Shown here piece by piece: positions 1-7,421 of a stretch of DNA of 39,731 nucleotides (position 1 is its first letter; every line of letters begins with the position of its first letter). The notes below the pieces were generated by a model that saw nothing but the letters and a program-made list of their open reading frames with translations, had not been told where the DNA came from and searched no databases. The translations under genes and the position numbers were made by a program. The DNA comes from Eubacteriales Family XIII. Incertae Sedis bacterium (lineage in GTDB: Bacteria; Bacillota; Clostridia; Peptostreptococcales; Anaerovoracaceae), in contig JAISBV010000090.1 of the NCBI GenBank assembly GCA_031266025.1, positions 1 to 39,731 of the forward strand, read 5' to 3'.

Positions 1-983
1 ATCGCCACCCTCGTCACAAATGTATCCGTCATCCACTCCGTCAGCGACGCCGTCGCGTGGATCAGCGTCATGGCCCGCGCGAAGGCGGTGCAGCATCCTA
101 TAATGTATATCTGCGGGCCAACGGAGTGCAGCGACGCGTACAGAACCCTCGGTACATTTTTGAACGGTATAGTCTTGTATACGAAAAGGCTGACTAACGC
201 GCCGTAGAACACGGAGACGCCCGCCGCTTCCGTCGGCGTCACTATCCCGCCGTATATACCTCCGAGTATGATGACGGGGCACAAAAGCGCAAGAAAGCTT
301 TCTTTGAAGACCTGCCACAGCCCTTTCCCGCGCAGTTCACCGACGACGGCGTCTATTTTCACGCGGTCTTCTCCGTGCCTTCTGCTGTAGATGAGCGCGT
401 AACCCATAAGGCAGATCGCTATTATGATTCCGGGTATTATGCCCGCTATAAACAGATCGCCTATGGACGCCCCCGTCACAACGCCGTACATAACAAAGGG
501 AATGCTCGGCGGTATTATAACGCCGAGACCGCCCGCGACAGCTACCAAGGCGGTAACGTATACTTTATCGTAGCCGAGATGAACCATGACGGGTATAGTC
601 ATGGCGCCCACGGCGGCCACCGTCGCGGCGCCGGCGCCGGACAGGGCGCCGTAGAACAGACAGGTCACTATGACCGTGCAGGGCAACCCGCCCCTGTACC
701 TGCCGAAGAAATACGTAAAAAAGTTAAACAGTCTCGTCGCCATACCCCCTCTGGCCATGATCTGGCCGGACAGGATGAACAGCGGAACGGCCAAAAGCGT
801 ATATGCGTCGAGGGATGTAAAAAGCGACTGAAATACGTATGAGGGCGACGTCGCGATCGTCGGTTCGTAAAACCACACGGCCAAGGCCGCCAAACCGACG
901 CAGGCGGAAATCGGAACACTCAGAAAAAGACAAACAAACAGCACCACAAACGAAAAAACTACCGCTTCCAAAGCCACACACAT
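1..983 (-). CDS. dctM: TRAP transporter large permease DctM, partial (C-terminus off window)
   Basis: This is the large integral-membrane subunit of a tripartite ATP-independent periplasmic transporter, which imports organic acids or sugar acids with Na+ or H+. The reading frame is open from 983 to the window edge (about 327 residues of the usual ~425), so the C-terminus is missing. It is strongly hydrophobic and shows family hallmarks: the LFILSGQIMARGG segment near residue 65, the SGAGAATVAAVGAMTIP segment near 105, GGLGVIIPPSIPFVMYG near 140, and the signature GGIVTPTEAAG near 250. ATG at 983 lies right against its AAAGG, so the in-frame GTG at 977 may be the real start. It follows dctQ by 12 nt and is the last visible gene of the leftward operon. 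No DctP binding protein lies in the window; it may be further left. Family is certain, substrate unknown. Confidence 0.95.
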   Translation of the reverse strand, partial: MCVALEAVVFSFVVLFVCLFLSVPISACVGLAALAVWFYEPTIATSPSYVFQSLFTSLDAYTLLAVPLFILSGQIMARGGMATRLFNFFTYFFGRYRGGLPCTVIVTCLFYGALSGAGAATVAAVGAMTIPVMVHLGYDKVYVTALVAVAGGLGVIIPPSIPFVMYGVVTGASIGDLFIAGIIPGIIIAICLMGYALIYSRRHGEDRVKIDAVVGELRGKGLWQVFKESFLALLCPVIILGGIYGGIVTPTEAAGVSVFYGALVSLFVYKTIPFKNVPRVLYASLHSVGPQIYIIGCCTAFARAMTLIHATASLTEWMTDTFVTRVA

Positions 984-995
984 CCTTTCTCAAAT

Positions 996-1532
996 TTATT
1001 CGACGTCGATGTCCAGATTTCTCTTTCTGTCCAATTCGTCAAGCGAAAACTCCGATTTGAAAAATATCTTGAGTATGTACTTCTGTATAATGCGAAGCAA
1101 ACAAAGTATCCAGCCTATCTCCAAAATCATATACATAACGTACATGGGAAGTCCTGTGGCGATGCTTACCTGACCCGAAGCCTGAAGCATCTGTATCTTC
1201 GACACGCCGGCCGTGATGAGTATATAGCCGAAAACAAACATGCCTATGTCGCTTGCCAATACGAAAAACGGTTTCAGCTTAGGAAGCAGTTCGGGAAGTA
1301 TTTCCGCGCTGATATGCGCGTTATACCTTATACCGTAGGGTATACCCAGAAAACATACGGTAATCATGCTGTAGCGCGCAAGCTCCTGCGCGAACAGTGG
1401 GCTGTGCTGTAAAAGATACCTGCCTACAACGTCAATAAACATCATAATCGCAATCATAGCAAGGAAAAAAGCCATTATGACGCGTTCAAAATTCCTGTCA
1501 AGCCACCTCAATACTTTCATAATACTCGGCAT
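996..1532 (-). CDS. dctQ: TRAP transporter small permease DctQ
   Basis: This is the small membrane subunit of the TRAP transporter. At 178 residues it is normal for the family. It has four predicted membrane segments: about residues 18-38 (IMAFFLAMIAIMMFIDVVGR), 52-68, 88-108 and 127-147. The family-typical stretch of acidic and aromatic residues after the first helix (FAQELARYSMI) and the FLGIPYGIRYNAHI segment, which usually reads as a conserved Rx-H-I motif, are present. AAGGAGG lies just before the ATG. It pairs with the downstream large permease and sits 137 nt after the alcohol dehydrogenase gene on the same strand, so it belongs to the leftward catabolic operon. Confidence in the family is high; the substrate cannot be read from the sequence. 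Confidence 0.93.
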   Translation of the reverse strand: MPSIMKVLRWLDRNFERVIMAFFLAMIAIMMFIDVVGRYLLQHSPLFAQELARYSMITVCFLGIPYGIRYNAHISAEILPELLPKLKPFFVLASDIGMFVFGYILITAGVSKIQMLQASGQVSIATGLPMYVMYMILEIGWILCLLRIIQKYILKIFFKSEFSLDELDRKRNLDIDVE

Positions 1533-1669
1533 TACCTCCTTCCACAGTCATAAAGCAAGAAAAAGAGCAGCTGATACGCGCGCCGGCGAAATCAACGATT
1601 TTGCTTCGCCGTTCAAATGCCGCGCCGGATTTGCGGAGCGAACATCTGTGGGGCTAACCTCCCTTCACT

Positions 1670-2695
1670 TTACTTGACCTCCAACAATATTTTAAAGCAA
1701 TTATTACCGCTCCTTACGGTTTCCAAGGCTTCGGCGACGTCGTCCAACGGAAATATTCCCGTTATAAACTTTTGAAGGTCGCTTGACAGCGCTCCGCCCG
1801 ATATTATATCCACCGCGCCCATAAAATTGTACTGCGAGTGAAGGCGAACCCCTTTGAGCGTCAATTCCTTCGCGAACACCTTACCGGTGTCGACGGCAAC
1901 GGCATTTGACGTCATGGCTATGATCACTATGACGCCCGTGTTTTTTGTATGATCAATACATGTTGAAAGCGCCGAGGGCGCGCCCGCCGCCTCAAAGCTT
2001 ACGTCAAAACCCCGTCCGGCGGTCATATCTCTAAGCCTTTCGTCAAATCCGTCACTCGCGGGGTCTATTGTGTCAAAACCCATATCGGACGCGAATTTGC
2101 GCCGGTATTCGTTTACCTCCGATACAACTATCCTTCCCGCGCCGTTCAAACGGGCCACAACAGCTATCAATAGTCCGATCGGCCCTCCGCCGAGCACTAA
2201 CACCGTTTCGCCGACGTTGAGACCGCTCACCCTCACGTCATGTACGGCTACAGCGAGCGGTTCCGTAAGCGCGGCCAATTTCAGATCAATATCCTTGGGC
2301 AGCCTGTACATCTTGTGTGTCATAACTTTAACGTATTCGGCAAAGCCCCCGTCCGTGTGAACGCCTATGATCGACAATTCGTTGCATACGTTATCCTCGC
2401 CTTTGGCGCAGGCATCGCACGTGCCGCAGGTGAACAATTCCTGCGCAACCACTGTGTCGCCGATATTAAAACGCTCCGATCCGCGTCCCTTGCTTTCGAC
2501 GAGTTCACCGACAAATTCATGACCCGGAATCAGCGGGTAGACGGCAGTCGGATGATTTCCGTTAAACAGATGAACGTCCGTTCCGCAAATTCCAATATAT
2601 ATAACGCGAATCAGAGACTCGCCGTCGTTCAAAACAGGCGTTGGCGCTTCACATATCTCAATGCTGCCGACCGTCTTTATTATTGCCGCCTTCAT
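1670..2695 (-). CDS. Zinc-dependent medium-chain alcohol/polyol dehydrogenase
   Basis: This is an NAD(P)-dependent zinc dehydrogenase of the sorbitol/threonine dehydrogenase type and probably oxidises a secondary alcohol of a sugar or sugar acid. Catalytic zinc ligands are Cys37 (GICGTD) and the His59-Glu60 pair (PGHE). The four structural-zinc cysteines are Cys90, 93, 96 and 104. A Rossmann motif (VLVLGGGPIGLL) lies near residue 170. Length is 341 residues, normal for the family. The start at 2695 (MKAAII) is chosen because GGAGGTG lies about 8 nt upstream; the longer frame from 2725 would overlap the preceding transketolase gene. It is the second dehydrogenase of the leftward operon and is about as distant from 4603-5619 as from 8758-9762, so the three are paralogs, not recent duplicates. 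Exact substrate unknown. Confidence 0.93.
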   Translation of the reverse strand: MKAAIIKTVGSIEICEAPTPVLNDGESLIRVIYIGICGTDVHLFNGNHPTAVYPLIPGHEFVGELVESKGRGSERFNIGDTVVAQELFTCGTCDACAKGEDNVCNELSIIGVHTDGGFAEYVKVMTHKMYRLPKDIDLKLAALTEPLAVAVHDVRVSGLNVGETVLVLGGGPIGLLIAVVARLNGAGRIVVSEVNEYRRKFASDMGFDTIDPASDGFDERLRDMTAGRGFDVSFEAAGAPSALSTCIDHTKNTGVIVIIAMTSNAVAVDTGKVFAKELTLKGVRLHSQYNFMGAVDIISGGALSSDLQKFITGIFPLDDVAEALETVRSGNNCFKILLEVK

Positions 2696-2702
2696 GCTGT
2701 TT

Positions 2703-3677
2703 TCACCTCCCGGCTTTTTTGGCAAGCGCTTTTTTGGCGGCCGTCACAATGTGCGGCGCCGATAATTTGTATCGTTCTGACAGATATTCGATTGAACCCA
2801 CATCGCCGAATTCATCGCGAACACCGACCGTCTCAAGCCAAACGGGACAATGCTCGGACAGCACGGACGCGACGGCCGAAGCCAATCCCGTGACCGTATT
2901 GTGATTTTCCGCCGTAACTATGGCGCCCGTTTCCTCGGCGGCTCTGATTATAGCGGCTTCATCAAGAGGCTTCCATGTGAACATGTTGAGATGCCGCGCT
3001 TCTATACCCTGCTCGGCCAATATTTCGGTCGCTTTGATCGATTCCGCCACACAGTAGCCGCTCGATACAATCGTGAGATCGCCGCCTTCGCGCAACAGAA
3101 CCGCTTTGCCGATTTCAAAGCTTGAGCCCTCTTCATATACCTTGTTTACATTCTTCCTTACCAAGCGCAAATAATGCATTCCGTACTTGCCGACCACTTG
3201 ATGCATAAGCGCTTTGAGCATGACCGTGTCCGTAGGCTCAAGCACCGTCATATCGGGAATGCCCCGCATGATACCCATGTCTTCAAAAGCCATGTGCGTA
3301 CCGCCGTTCAACATGGCCGTGATACCCGGATCCGAACCGACGACTTTAACATTAAGTCTCGCGTATGCGCCGGAAATGAATATCTGATCGCACGCGCGCC
3401 GCGACGCGAAGCACGCGAATGTGTGAGCAAACGGTATATACCCCACCGCAGACATGCCGGCCGCGACGCCGAATAAATTCGCCTCCTGAACGCCGCAGTC
3501 AACAGCTCGCTCAGGATACATCTTCTGAAACGGCTTCGTGCCCATGGCGCCCATAAGATCGGCGTCAAGCGCGATTATATCCCAATTGTCCCGGGCAAGC
3601 TCCATCAGACCTTCGCAATAAGCCGCTCGCATTTCTGTTTTTTCCGATACGTTTTCTTTTGAAAGGACAATACCCAT
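2703..3677 (-). CDS. Transketolase, C-terminal (pyrimidine-binding) subunit
   Basis: This is the Pyr plus C-terminal domain half of a split transketolase. It transfers a two-carbon ketol unit between sugar phosphates with thiamine diphosphate, in complex with the product of 3730-4566. The catalytic glutamate that activates the cofactor is Glu65 in DCGVQEANLFGVAAGMS. The C-terminal domain follows from about residue 185 (LTIVSSGYCVAESIKATEIL). Length of 324 residues is standard for the split form. AGAGGAG precedes the ATG. The 52-nt gap to the N-terminal subunit gene holds a copy of the dispersed short repeat (3695-3724). Split transketolases often sit in dedicated sugar-degradation clusters (for example apiose or sulfoquinovose pathways) apart from the housekeeping enzyme, which fits the TRAP and dehydrogenase neighbours. 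Substrate not determinable. Confidence 0.95.
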   Translation of the reverse strand: MGIVLSKENVSEKTEMRAAYCEGLMELARDNWDIIALDADLMGAMGTKPFQKMYPERAVDCGVQEANLFGVAAGMSAVGYIPFAHTFACFASRRACDQIFISGAYARLNVKVVGSDPGITAMLNGGTHMAFEDMGIMRGIPDMTVLEPTDTVMLKALMHQVVGKYGMHYLRLVRKNVNKVYEEGSSFEIGKAVLLREGGDLTIVSSGYCVAESIKATEILAEQGIEARHLNMFTWKPLDEAAIIRAAEETGAIVTAENHNTVTGLASAVASVLSEHCPVWLETVGVRDEFGDVGSIEYLSERYKLSAPHIVTAAKKALAKKAGR

Positions 3678-3694
3678 GTCGCGAGCTCCTCTGC

Positions 3695-3724
3695 ACTACT
3701 GTTTAAAAGTTCAATCAAGACTGC
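3695..3724 (+). repeat. Short dispersed repeat between split transketolase genes
   Basis: ACTACTGTTTAAAAGTTCAA followed by TCAAGACTGC matches the family core GTTCAATCAAGACT exactly. It occupies most of the 52-nt gap between the two transketolase subunit genes. Confidence 0.6.
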
Positions 3725-3729
3725 CGGCT

Positions 3730-4566
3730 CTACACGGCAAATCTCTTTTCCATCTCTTCAAGTATCTCCTTAAGCTGCTCCGATGATACGGAAAGGCTGT
3801 GACTGCCGGCAGTATTTTCCACAGCACCCCAACCGTGTCCCTTTACCGTATGAAGCACAATGACGGACGGCGCGCCCGGCGTCGCCTTCGCTTCCTCAAT
3901 AGCATTGTATATGTCAGCGACGTCGTGCCCGTCCGCGTATTTCGAATGCCAACCGAATTCGCGGAATTTTCCCGCGATATCGCCAAGGTCGCAAATATCG
4001 TCCGTCCTGCCGTCTATCTGCAGCTTATTGCAATCAACAAACGCCGTCATATTGTCCAGTTTTCTGTGATTTGCGAACAAGGCCATTTCCCAAACCTGCC
4101 CCTCGTTAAGCTCGCCGTCGCCCATGATCAGATACACCCTGTTGCTCATGCCCTTCAATTTGTGCGCCAACGCTATACCCGCCGCCGTCGACGCGCCCTG
4201 CCCGAGCGAACCGGTCGTCATGTCTATACCCTTTGTTCTAAAACGGTCGCAATGACTGGGCAGATTTGTATAAGGCGCGTTCAGGGTACTAAGTTCCTCA
4301 AGCGGCATGAATCCTTTGAGCGCCAAGGCCGAATAGACCGCAGGGCCCGCGTGCCCTTTCGAACACACAAGCCAGTCCCTGCCTTCCCATCTCGGATTTT
4401 CGGGATCGTAACGCATCACAGAGTGATACAGCACCGCCAGAAGATCGGCAACAGACAGGGATCCGCCCAGATGCCCCGATCCCAATTTTGCTATCGTTTT
4501 GACGGTTTCCATATGTATCCGGGCGGAAAACCGCTTTATTTCAAGTTCCGTTTCTCTTTTTAACAT
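3730..4566 (-). CDS. Transketolase, N-terminal (TPP-binding) subunit
   Basis: This is the thiamine diphosphate-binding half of a split transketolase. The cofactor motif is GDGELNEG at residues 149-156 ending at Asn180 (FVDCNKLQIDG). The phosphate/substrate histidines of the family are visible in GSGHLGGSLS (His32) and SKGHAGPAVYSA (His72), and the TGSLGQG loop lies at 118-124. Length of 278 residues is normal. It lies between the first dehydrogenase gene (36 nt upstream) and the C-terminal subunit gene, all in the leftward operon. The complex probably removes a C2 unit from a ketose made by the neighbouring dehydrogenases, or feeds pentose phosphates. The order N then C is the usual one, so both halves should be translated from the same message. 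Confidence 0.96.
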   Translation of the reverse strand: MLKRETELEIKRFSARIHMETVKTIAKLGSGHLGGSLSVADLLAVLYHSVMRYDPENPRWEGRDWLVCSKGHAGPAVYSALALKGFMPLEELSTLNAPYTNLPSHCDRFRTKGIDMTTGSLGQGASTAAGIALAHKLKGMSNRVYLIMGDGELNEGQVWEMALFANHRKLDNMTAFVDCNKLQIDGRTDDICDLGDIAGKFREFGWHSKYADGHDVADIYNAIEEAKATPGAPSVIVLHTVKGHGWGAVENTAGSHSLSVSSEQLKEILEEMEKRFAV

Positions 4567-4602
4567 ATTTGCGCCAACTCCGCAGTAACTGTTATGAAAC
4601 CA

Positions 4603-5619
4603 TCAGGGGTGTATCAATATCTTTATTCCCCTCTGCTTTTCCATATCGTCAAAAGCCTGTTCCCATTTCTCTATAGGATAATGCCCTGTAATCAGAGGCT
4701 TGACATTAACCTTTCCGCCCGCCAAAAGGCGAATGGCGTGATCCCAGTTGTGCCATTGGTGACCGAATGATCCGACAATTGAGATTTCACGTCCCGTCAG
4801 CAAGGCGTAATCTATTTCAAGCGCGTCTTTTGTAAGACCTATTTGTACGAATTTTCCTGCGGGCCGCACGAGTCCAATTGCCTGTCTTATAGCGGACTCC
4901 GCGCCTGTACAATCAATAGCGACGTCGACGCCCCTTCCCTCGGTCAAATCCCTGACAATTCCTTCGTTCAAATTTGCCGTCGTGTGCTCTATTCCCATCC
5001 GGGCGGCAATTTCAAGACGCTCTCCGTCGCCGGGCGTTCCGGCCAGAATAACCGCGGCGCCTTTTGCTTTCGCGGCCAAGGCCGCCAATTGCCCTATCGC
5101 GCCGGGGCCAGTCACAAGCGCCGTATCAACGGGAAGCAGACTCACACTGTCCCAAACGCCGTGAAGCGCCACCGCGAAAGGTTCGCAAAGCGCCGCTTCA
5201 TCAAAAGATATACTGTCGGGGATTTTATGAACAATGTCCTGAGACACAACTATGTATTCCGCAAAAGCGCCGTCAACGCCGTAACCTATGGAAAGGCGGT
5301 TCGGGCACATCAGTCGCCGCCCTGTTTTGCAATAATAACATTGACCGCACACGGACTGTCCCGTTTCGCTTATAACCCTGTCGCCCAATTTGACCGCGTC
5401 CGCGTCTTCGCCCAAAGCGTCCACAACACCCGAGTATTCATGTCCCAAAACAACGGGAGGATTGCTCCAAGTATCGCCGCGGAGTATCTTTATGTCCGTA
5501 CCGCAAACGCCTGCGGATTTAACCGCAACGCGCACTTCGCCGCGGCCGGGCACAGGTTTTTCGTATTCCGTCAATTTGACATTGCCGGAACCTTCTTGCG
5601 TTTTTACTATTGCTTTCAT
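4603..5619 (-). CDS. Zinc-dependent medium-chain dehydrogenase, first gene of leftward operon
   Basis: This NAD(P)-dependent zinc alcohol dehydrogenase resembles the L-threonine/sorbitol/galactitol-1-phosphate dehydrogenase group. Catalytic zinc ligands are Cys39 (VCGTD) and His60-Glu61 (LGHE). Structural-zinc cysteines are Cys91, 94, 97 and 105. The NAD-binding segment (ALVTGPGAIGQLAALAAK) starts near residue 164. It has 338 residues. A GGAG about 9 nt upstream supports the ATG at 5619. As the first gene after the leftward promoter (5751-5779) and its operator (5730-5741), it is likely to act early in the pathway, for example oxidising the imported polyol or sugar acid to a ketose. Substrate is unknown. 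Confidence 0.93.
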   Translation of the reverse strand: MKAIVKTQEGSGNVKLTEYEKPVPGRGEVRVAVKSAGVCGTDIKILRGDTWSNPPVVLGHEYSGVVDALGEDADAVKLGDRVISETGQSVCGQCYYCKTGRRLMCPNRLSIGYGVDGAFAEYIVVSQDIVHKIPDSISFDEAALCEPFAVALHGVWDSVSLLPVDTALVTGPGAIGQLAALAAKAKGAAVILAGTPGDGERLEIAARMGIEHTTANLNEGIVRDLTEGRGVDVAIDCTGAESAIRQAIGLVRPAGKFVQIGLTKDALEIDYALLTGREISIVGSFGHQWHNWDHAIRLLAGGKVNVKPLITGHYPIEKWEQAFDDMEKQRGIKILIHP

Positions 5620-5729
5620 AGCTTATGCTCCAAAATATCTCCGGTCAGCGCAAAGCGCGAACCGCCTTTATGACATTTCAGAAAAAACAATCGAAGGAAT
5701 AAATGAACGCAGCCGGAACAGTTATTTAA

Positions 5730-5741
5730 GGGAACGTTCCC
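5730..5741. promoter_or_regulatory. LacI-type operator O1 (perfect 12-bp palindrome)
   Basis: GGGAACGTTCCC is a perfect palindrome with a central CG, the style of operator used by LacI-family sugar regulators. It starts 9 nt past the -10 hexamer of the leftward promoter, at about +3, where a bound repressor would block initiation or escape. A 10-of-12 match (5893-5904) sits just after the rightward promoter. No LacI-family gene lies in the window. Confidence 0.7.
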
Positions 5742-5750
5742 AGTAATTGC

Positions 5751-5779
5751 ACTATATCACTTCTCGATTTTCATGTCAA
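5751..5779 (-). promoter_or_regulatory. Sigma-70 promoter of the leftward catabolic operon
   Basis: Read on the minus strand, TTGACA (5779-5774) is followed by a 17-nt spacer and TATAGT (5756-5751). This is a perfect -35 and a 5-of-6 -10 at ideal spacing. Transcription would start near 5744, inside or next to operator O1, and give a leader of about 125 nt before the ATG at 5619. Confidence 0.8.
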
Positions 5780-5788
5780 GAGCTTTTT

Positions 5789-5823
5789 AAAAAATATGTT
5801 TTTGTGCTATAAGCATATTTTTT
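5789..5823. repeat. AT-rich inverted repeat between the divergent promoters
   Basis: AAAAAATATG (5789-5798) and CATATTTTTT (5814-5823) are perfect 10-bp inverted repeats around a 15-nt centre. The pair lies midway between the two outward-facing -35 hexamers. It could bind an activator, act as a bent-DNA element, or form a hairpin. It could also be chance in an AT-rich spacer. Confidence 0.5.
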
Positions 5824-5846
5824 CCCATAAAATTTACCCAAATTAC

Positions 5847-5876
5847 TTGACAGCATACCAAATAATATAGTACCAT
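5847..5876 (+). promoter_or_regulatory. Sigma-70 promoter of the rightward catabolic operon
   Basis: TTGACA (5847-5852), an 18-nt spacer and TACCAT (5871-5876) form a plausible promoter for the CoA-transferase operon. TATAGT at 5866-5871 is a better hexamer but only 13 nt from the -35. The operator-like GGTAATGTTCCC follows at 5893-5904. The -35 is certain by match; the -10 assignment is less sure. Confidence 0.6.
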
Positions 5877-5892
5877 GAGTAATAATATTAAT

Positions 5893-5904
5893 GGTAATGT
5901 TCCC
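5893..5904. promoter_or_regulatory. LacI-type operator O2 (imperfect copy of O1)
   Basis: GGTAATGTTCCC matches O1 (GGGAACGTTCCC) at 10 of 12 positions, with the right half-site intact. It lies downstream of the rightward promoter in the same relative position that O1 has to the leftward promoter. Together they suggest one regulator controls both operons, possibly with looping over about 163 bp. Confidence 0.55.
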
Positions 5905-5977
5905 TATTTTTATGCTTATTCGGACGCATTATCCCCAAAACGCGGGAAAAACTGTCATGAAGTCGGAGGAGACCGGT

Positions 5978-7342
5978 ATGGATTTAAACTGTTCCGCATC
6001 TGTAAGTCGGGGCAGGATGGCGAGCAAATACCATGCGCAATATCTTGCAAAAAAATGTTCTCCCGAGCAGGCTGTTTCTGTAATCAACGACGGCGACGTC
6101 GTCTATTCGGGCGGCGAGCCCAATCTGTTGTTAAACGCTCTTTATACCGCCGGAGACCGATTTAAGAATGTAACGCACTGCTCTATGTTCGGCATTATGG
6201 GGACGCAGGGAAGCAATGTAAACTCCGAGGAGTTGGCCGGACATGTGCGTTTCACCGCTACCGTGCTCAAGCACTATGAAGAACGCGCTTGGGCTACGGG
6301 CAGACCCGATCAAATATTGGTTCCGTTCAGTGAAATGGAACGCTTGATTGAGCAGCGTCACCGCCCGAATGCGGTTATGACCCATTGCTCTTCTATGGAC
6401 GACGACGGTTATTTTTACATGGGCAATCATCCGAGCGGAGCCCGTACCGCGGTAGATTGCGGCGCTAAGGTTTTGGTTCAAACCAACGACCAAATGCCCC
6501 TCATCTATTCCGATCACTACAGGGTTCACATCAGTGAAGTAACGGCCGTTTGTGAAATCTCCGAACCCGTTCTCTCACTGGACGCGCCTATCAAACGCGT
6601 TGCGACTGACGTCGACATAACGATAGCTTCTCATATAGTGGAACGCATACCGAACGGAGCGTCTATACAGCTTGGAGTCGGTACAGTGCCCGATATAGTC
6701 GGAAAGCAGCTTGAAAATCATAAGGATCTCGGTATCCACACGGAAGCGTTTATAGGCGCGTATATAGATTTAATCAAAAAGGGCGTCGTCAACAACAGCA
6801 AAAAAGAGCTTTGCCCCGGTATAAGCGTAGCGGCAATCTTCATAGGCGGCGCCTTGCTCGCGCCCGAAATCATAAGCAGAAATCCGCTCATACAAATGAA
6901 AAAATTGGCTTGGATAAATAATCCCGAAAATATCGGACAAATCAGCAACCTCATTTCGATAAATTCATGTCTTGGCGTCGATCTGCGCGGGCAGGTCTGT
7001 TCCGAAAGTATCGGCATGAGCGTTACCGGCGGTATAGGCGGCCAATTGGATTTCGTCCGCGGCGCGCGACTTTCCAAGGGCGGAAAATCCTTTATCGCGT
7101 TTCGATCAACCGTAGAAAAAAAAGACGGCGGGCGCATTTCCAAAATTTCCCTCGATCTGCCCGTCGGTTCGATAGTCAGCACGCCGCGCAGTGACGTTAT
7201 GTACGTCGTAACAGAATACGGCGTGGCCGATTTGCTGTACAAGAGCGTTAAGGAGCGCGCGGAAGCCTTAATAGCTGTAGCTCATCCCGATTTCAGGGAC
7301 GATTTACGGTTTAAAGCCAAAGAAAGCGGCCTGATTTACTGA
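5978..7342 (+). CDS. Acetyl-CoA hydrolase/transferase-family CoA-transferase, paralog 1
   Basis: The protein moves CoA from an acyl-CoA donor (typically acetyl-CoA) to a carboxylic acid and belongs to the 4-hydroxybutyrate/butyrate CoA-transferase group. At 454 residues it is normal. Visible features are the N-terminal SGGEPNLLLNAL loop near 44, GVGTVPDIV at 233-241, and the catalytic glutamate candidate Glu256 in LGIHTEAF. The C-terminal GGQLDFVRGA and STPRSDVMYVVTEYGVAD motifs follow. The start at 5978 is set by GGAGGA 7 nt upstream; the longer open frame back to 5891 crosses the operator. It is the first gene of the rightward operon. With the hydroxyacid dehydrogenase, LarA-like protein and HGD-D subunits downstream, its likely job is making a hydroxyacyl-CoA; that is inference. 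Confidence 0.93.
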   Translation: MDLNCSASVSRGRMASKYHAQYLAKKCSPEQAVSVINDGDVVYSGGEPNLLLNALYTAGDRFKNVTHCSMFGIMGTQGSNVNSEELAGHVRFTATVLKHYEERAWATGRPDQILVPFSEMERLIEQRHRPNAVMTHCSSMDDDGYFYMGNHPSGARTAVDCGAKVLVQTNDQMPLIYSDHYRVHISEVTAVCEISEPVLSLDAPIKRVATDVDITIASHIVERIPNGASIQLGVGTVPDIVGKQLENHKDLGIHTEAFIGAYIDLIKKGVVNNSKKELCPGISVAAIFIGGALLAPEIISRNPLIQMKKLAWINNPENIGQISNLISINSCLGVDLRGQVCSESIGMSVTGGIGGQLDFVRGARLSKGGKSFIAFRSTVEKKDGGRISKISLDLPVGSIVSTPRSDVMYVVTEYGVADLLYKSVKERAEALIAVAHPDFRDDLRFKAKESGLIY

Positions 7343-7358
7343 AAACCGCGATCAGACA

Positions 7359-7388
7359 GTTACTCAAAGGTTCAATCAAGGCTACTCA
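7359..7388 (+). repeat. Short dispersed repeat (GTTAC-type fragment)
   Basis: GTTACTCAAAGGTTCAATCAAG and what follows resemble the family consensus ACTGCTCAAATGTTCAATCA, with two bases missing near the start. It fills the gap between the two CoA-transferase genes. Confidence 0.6.
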
Positions 7389-7421
7389 GCTTTAGCTGCA
7401 TCCGATAAGGAGGGGAATAAG

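Noticed and set aside
1584-1611. CGGCGAA/TTCGCCG hairpin between the dehydrogenase and dctQ as a terminator
   Set aside because: The loop is 14 nt and no U-run follows on the minus strand; at most a weak attenuating stem.
3799-4563. Long plus-strand open frame opposite the transketolase N-terminal gene
   Set aside because: It is an antisense shadow; the minus-strand frame has full TPP motifs.
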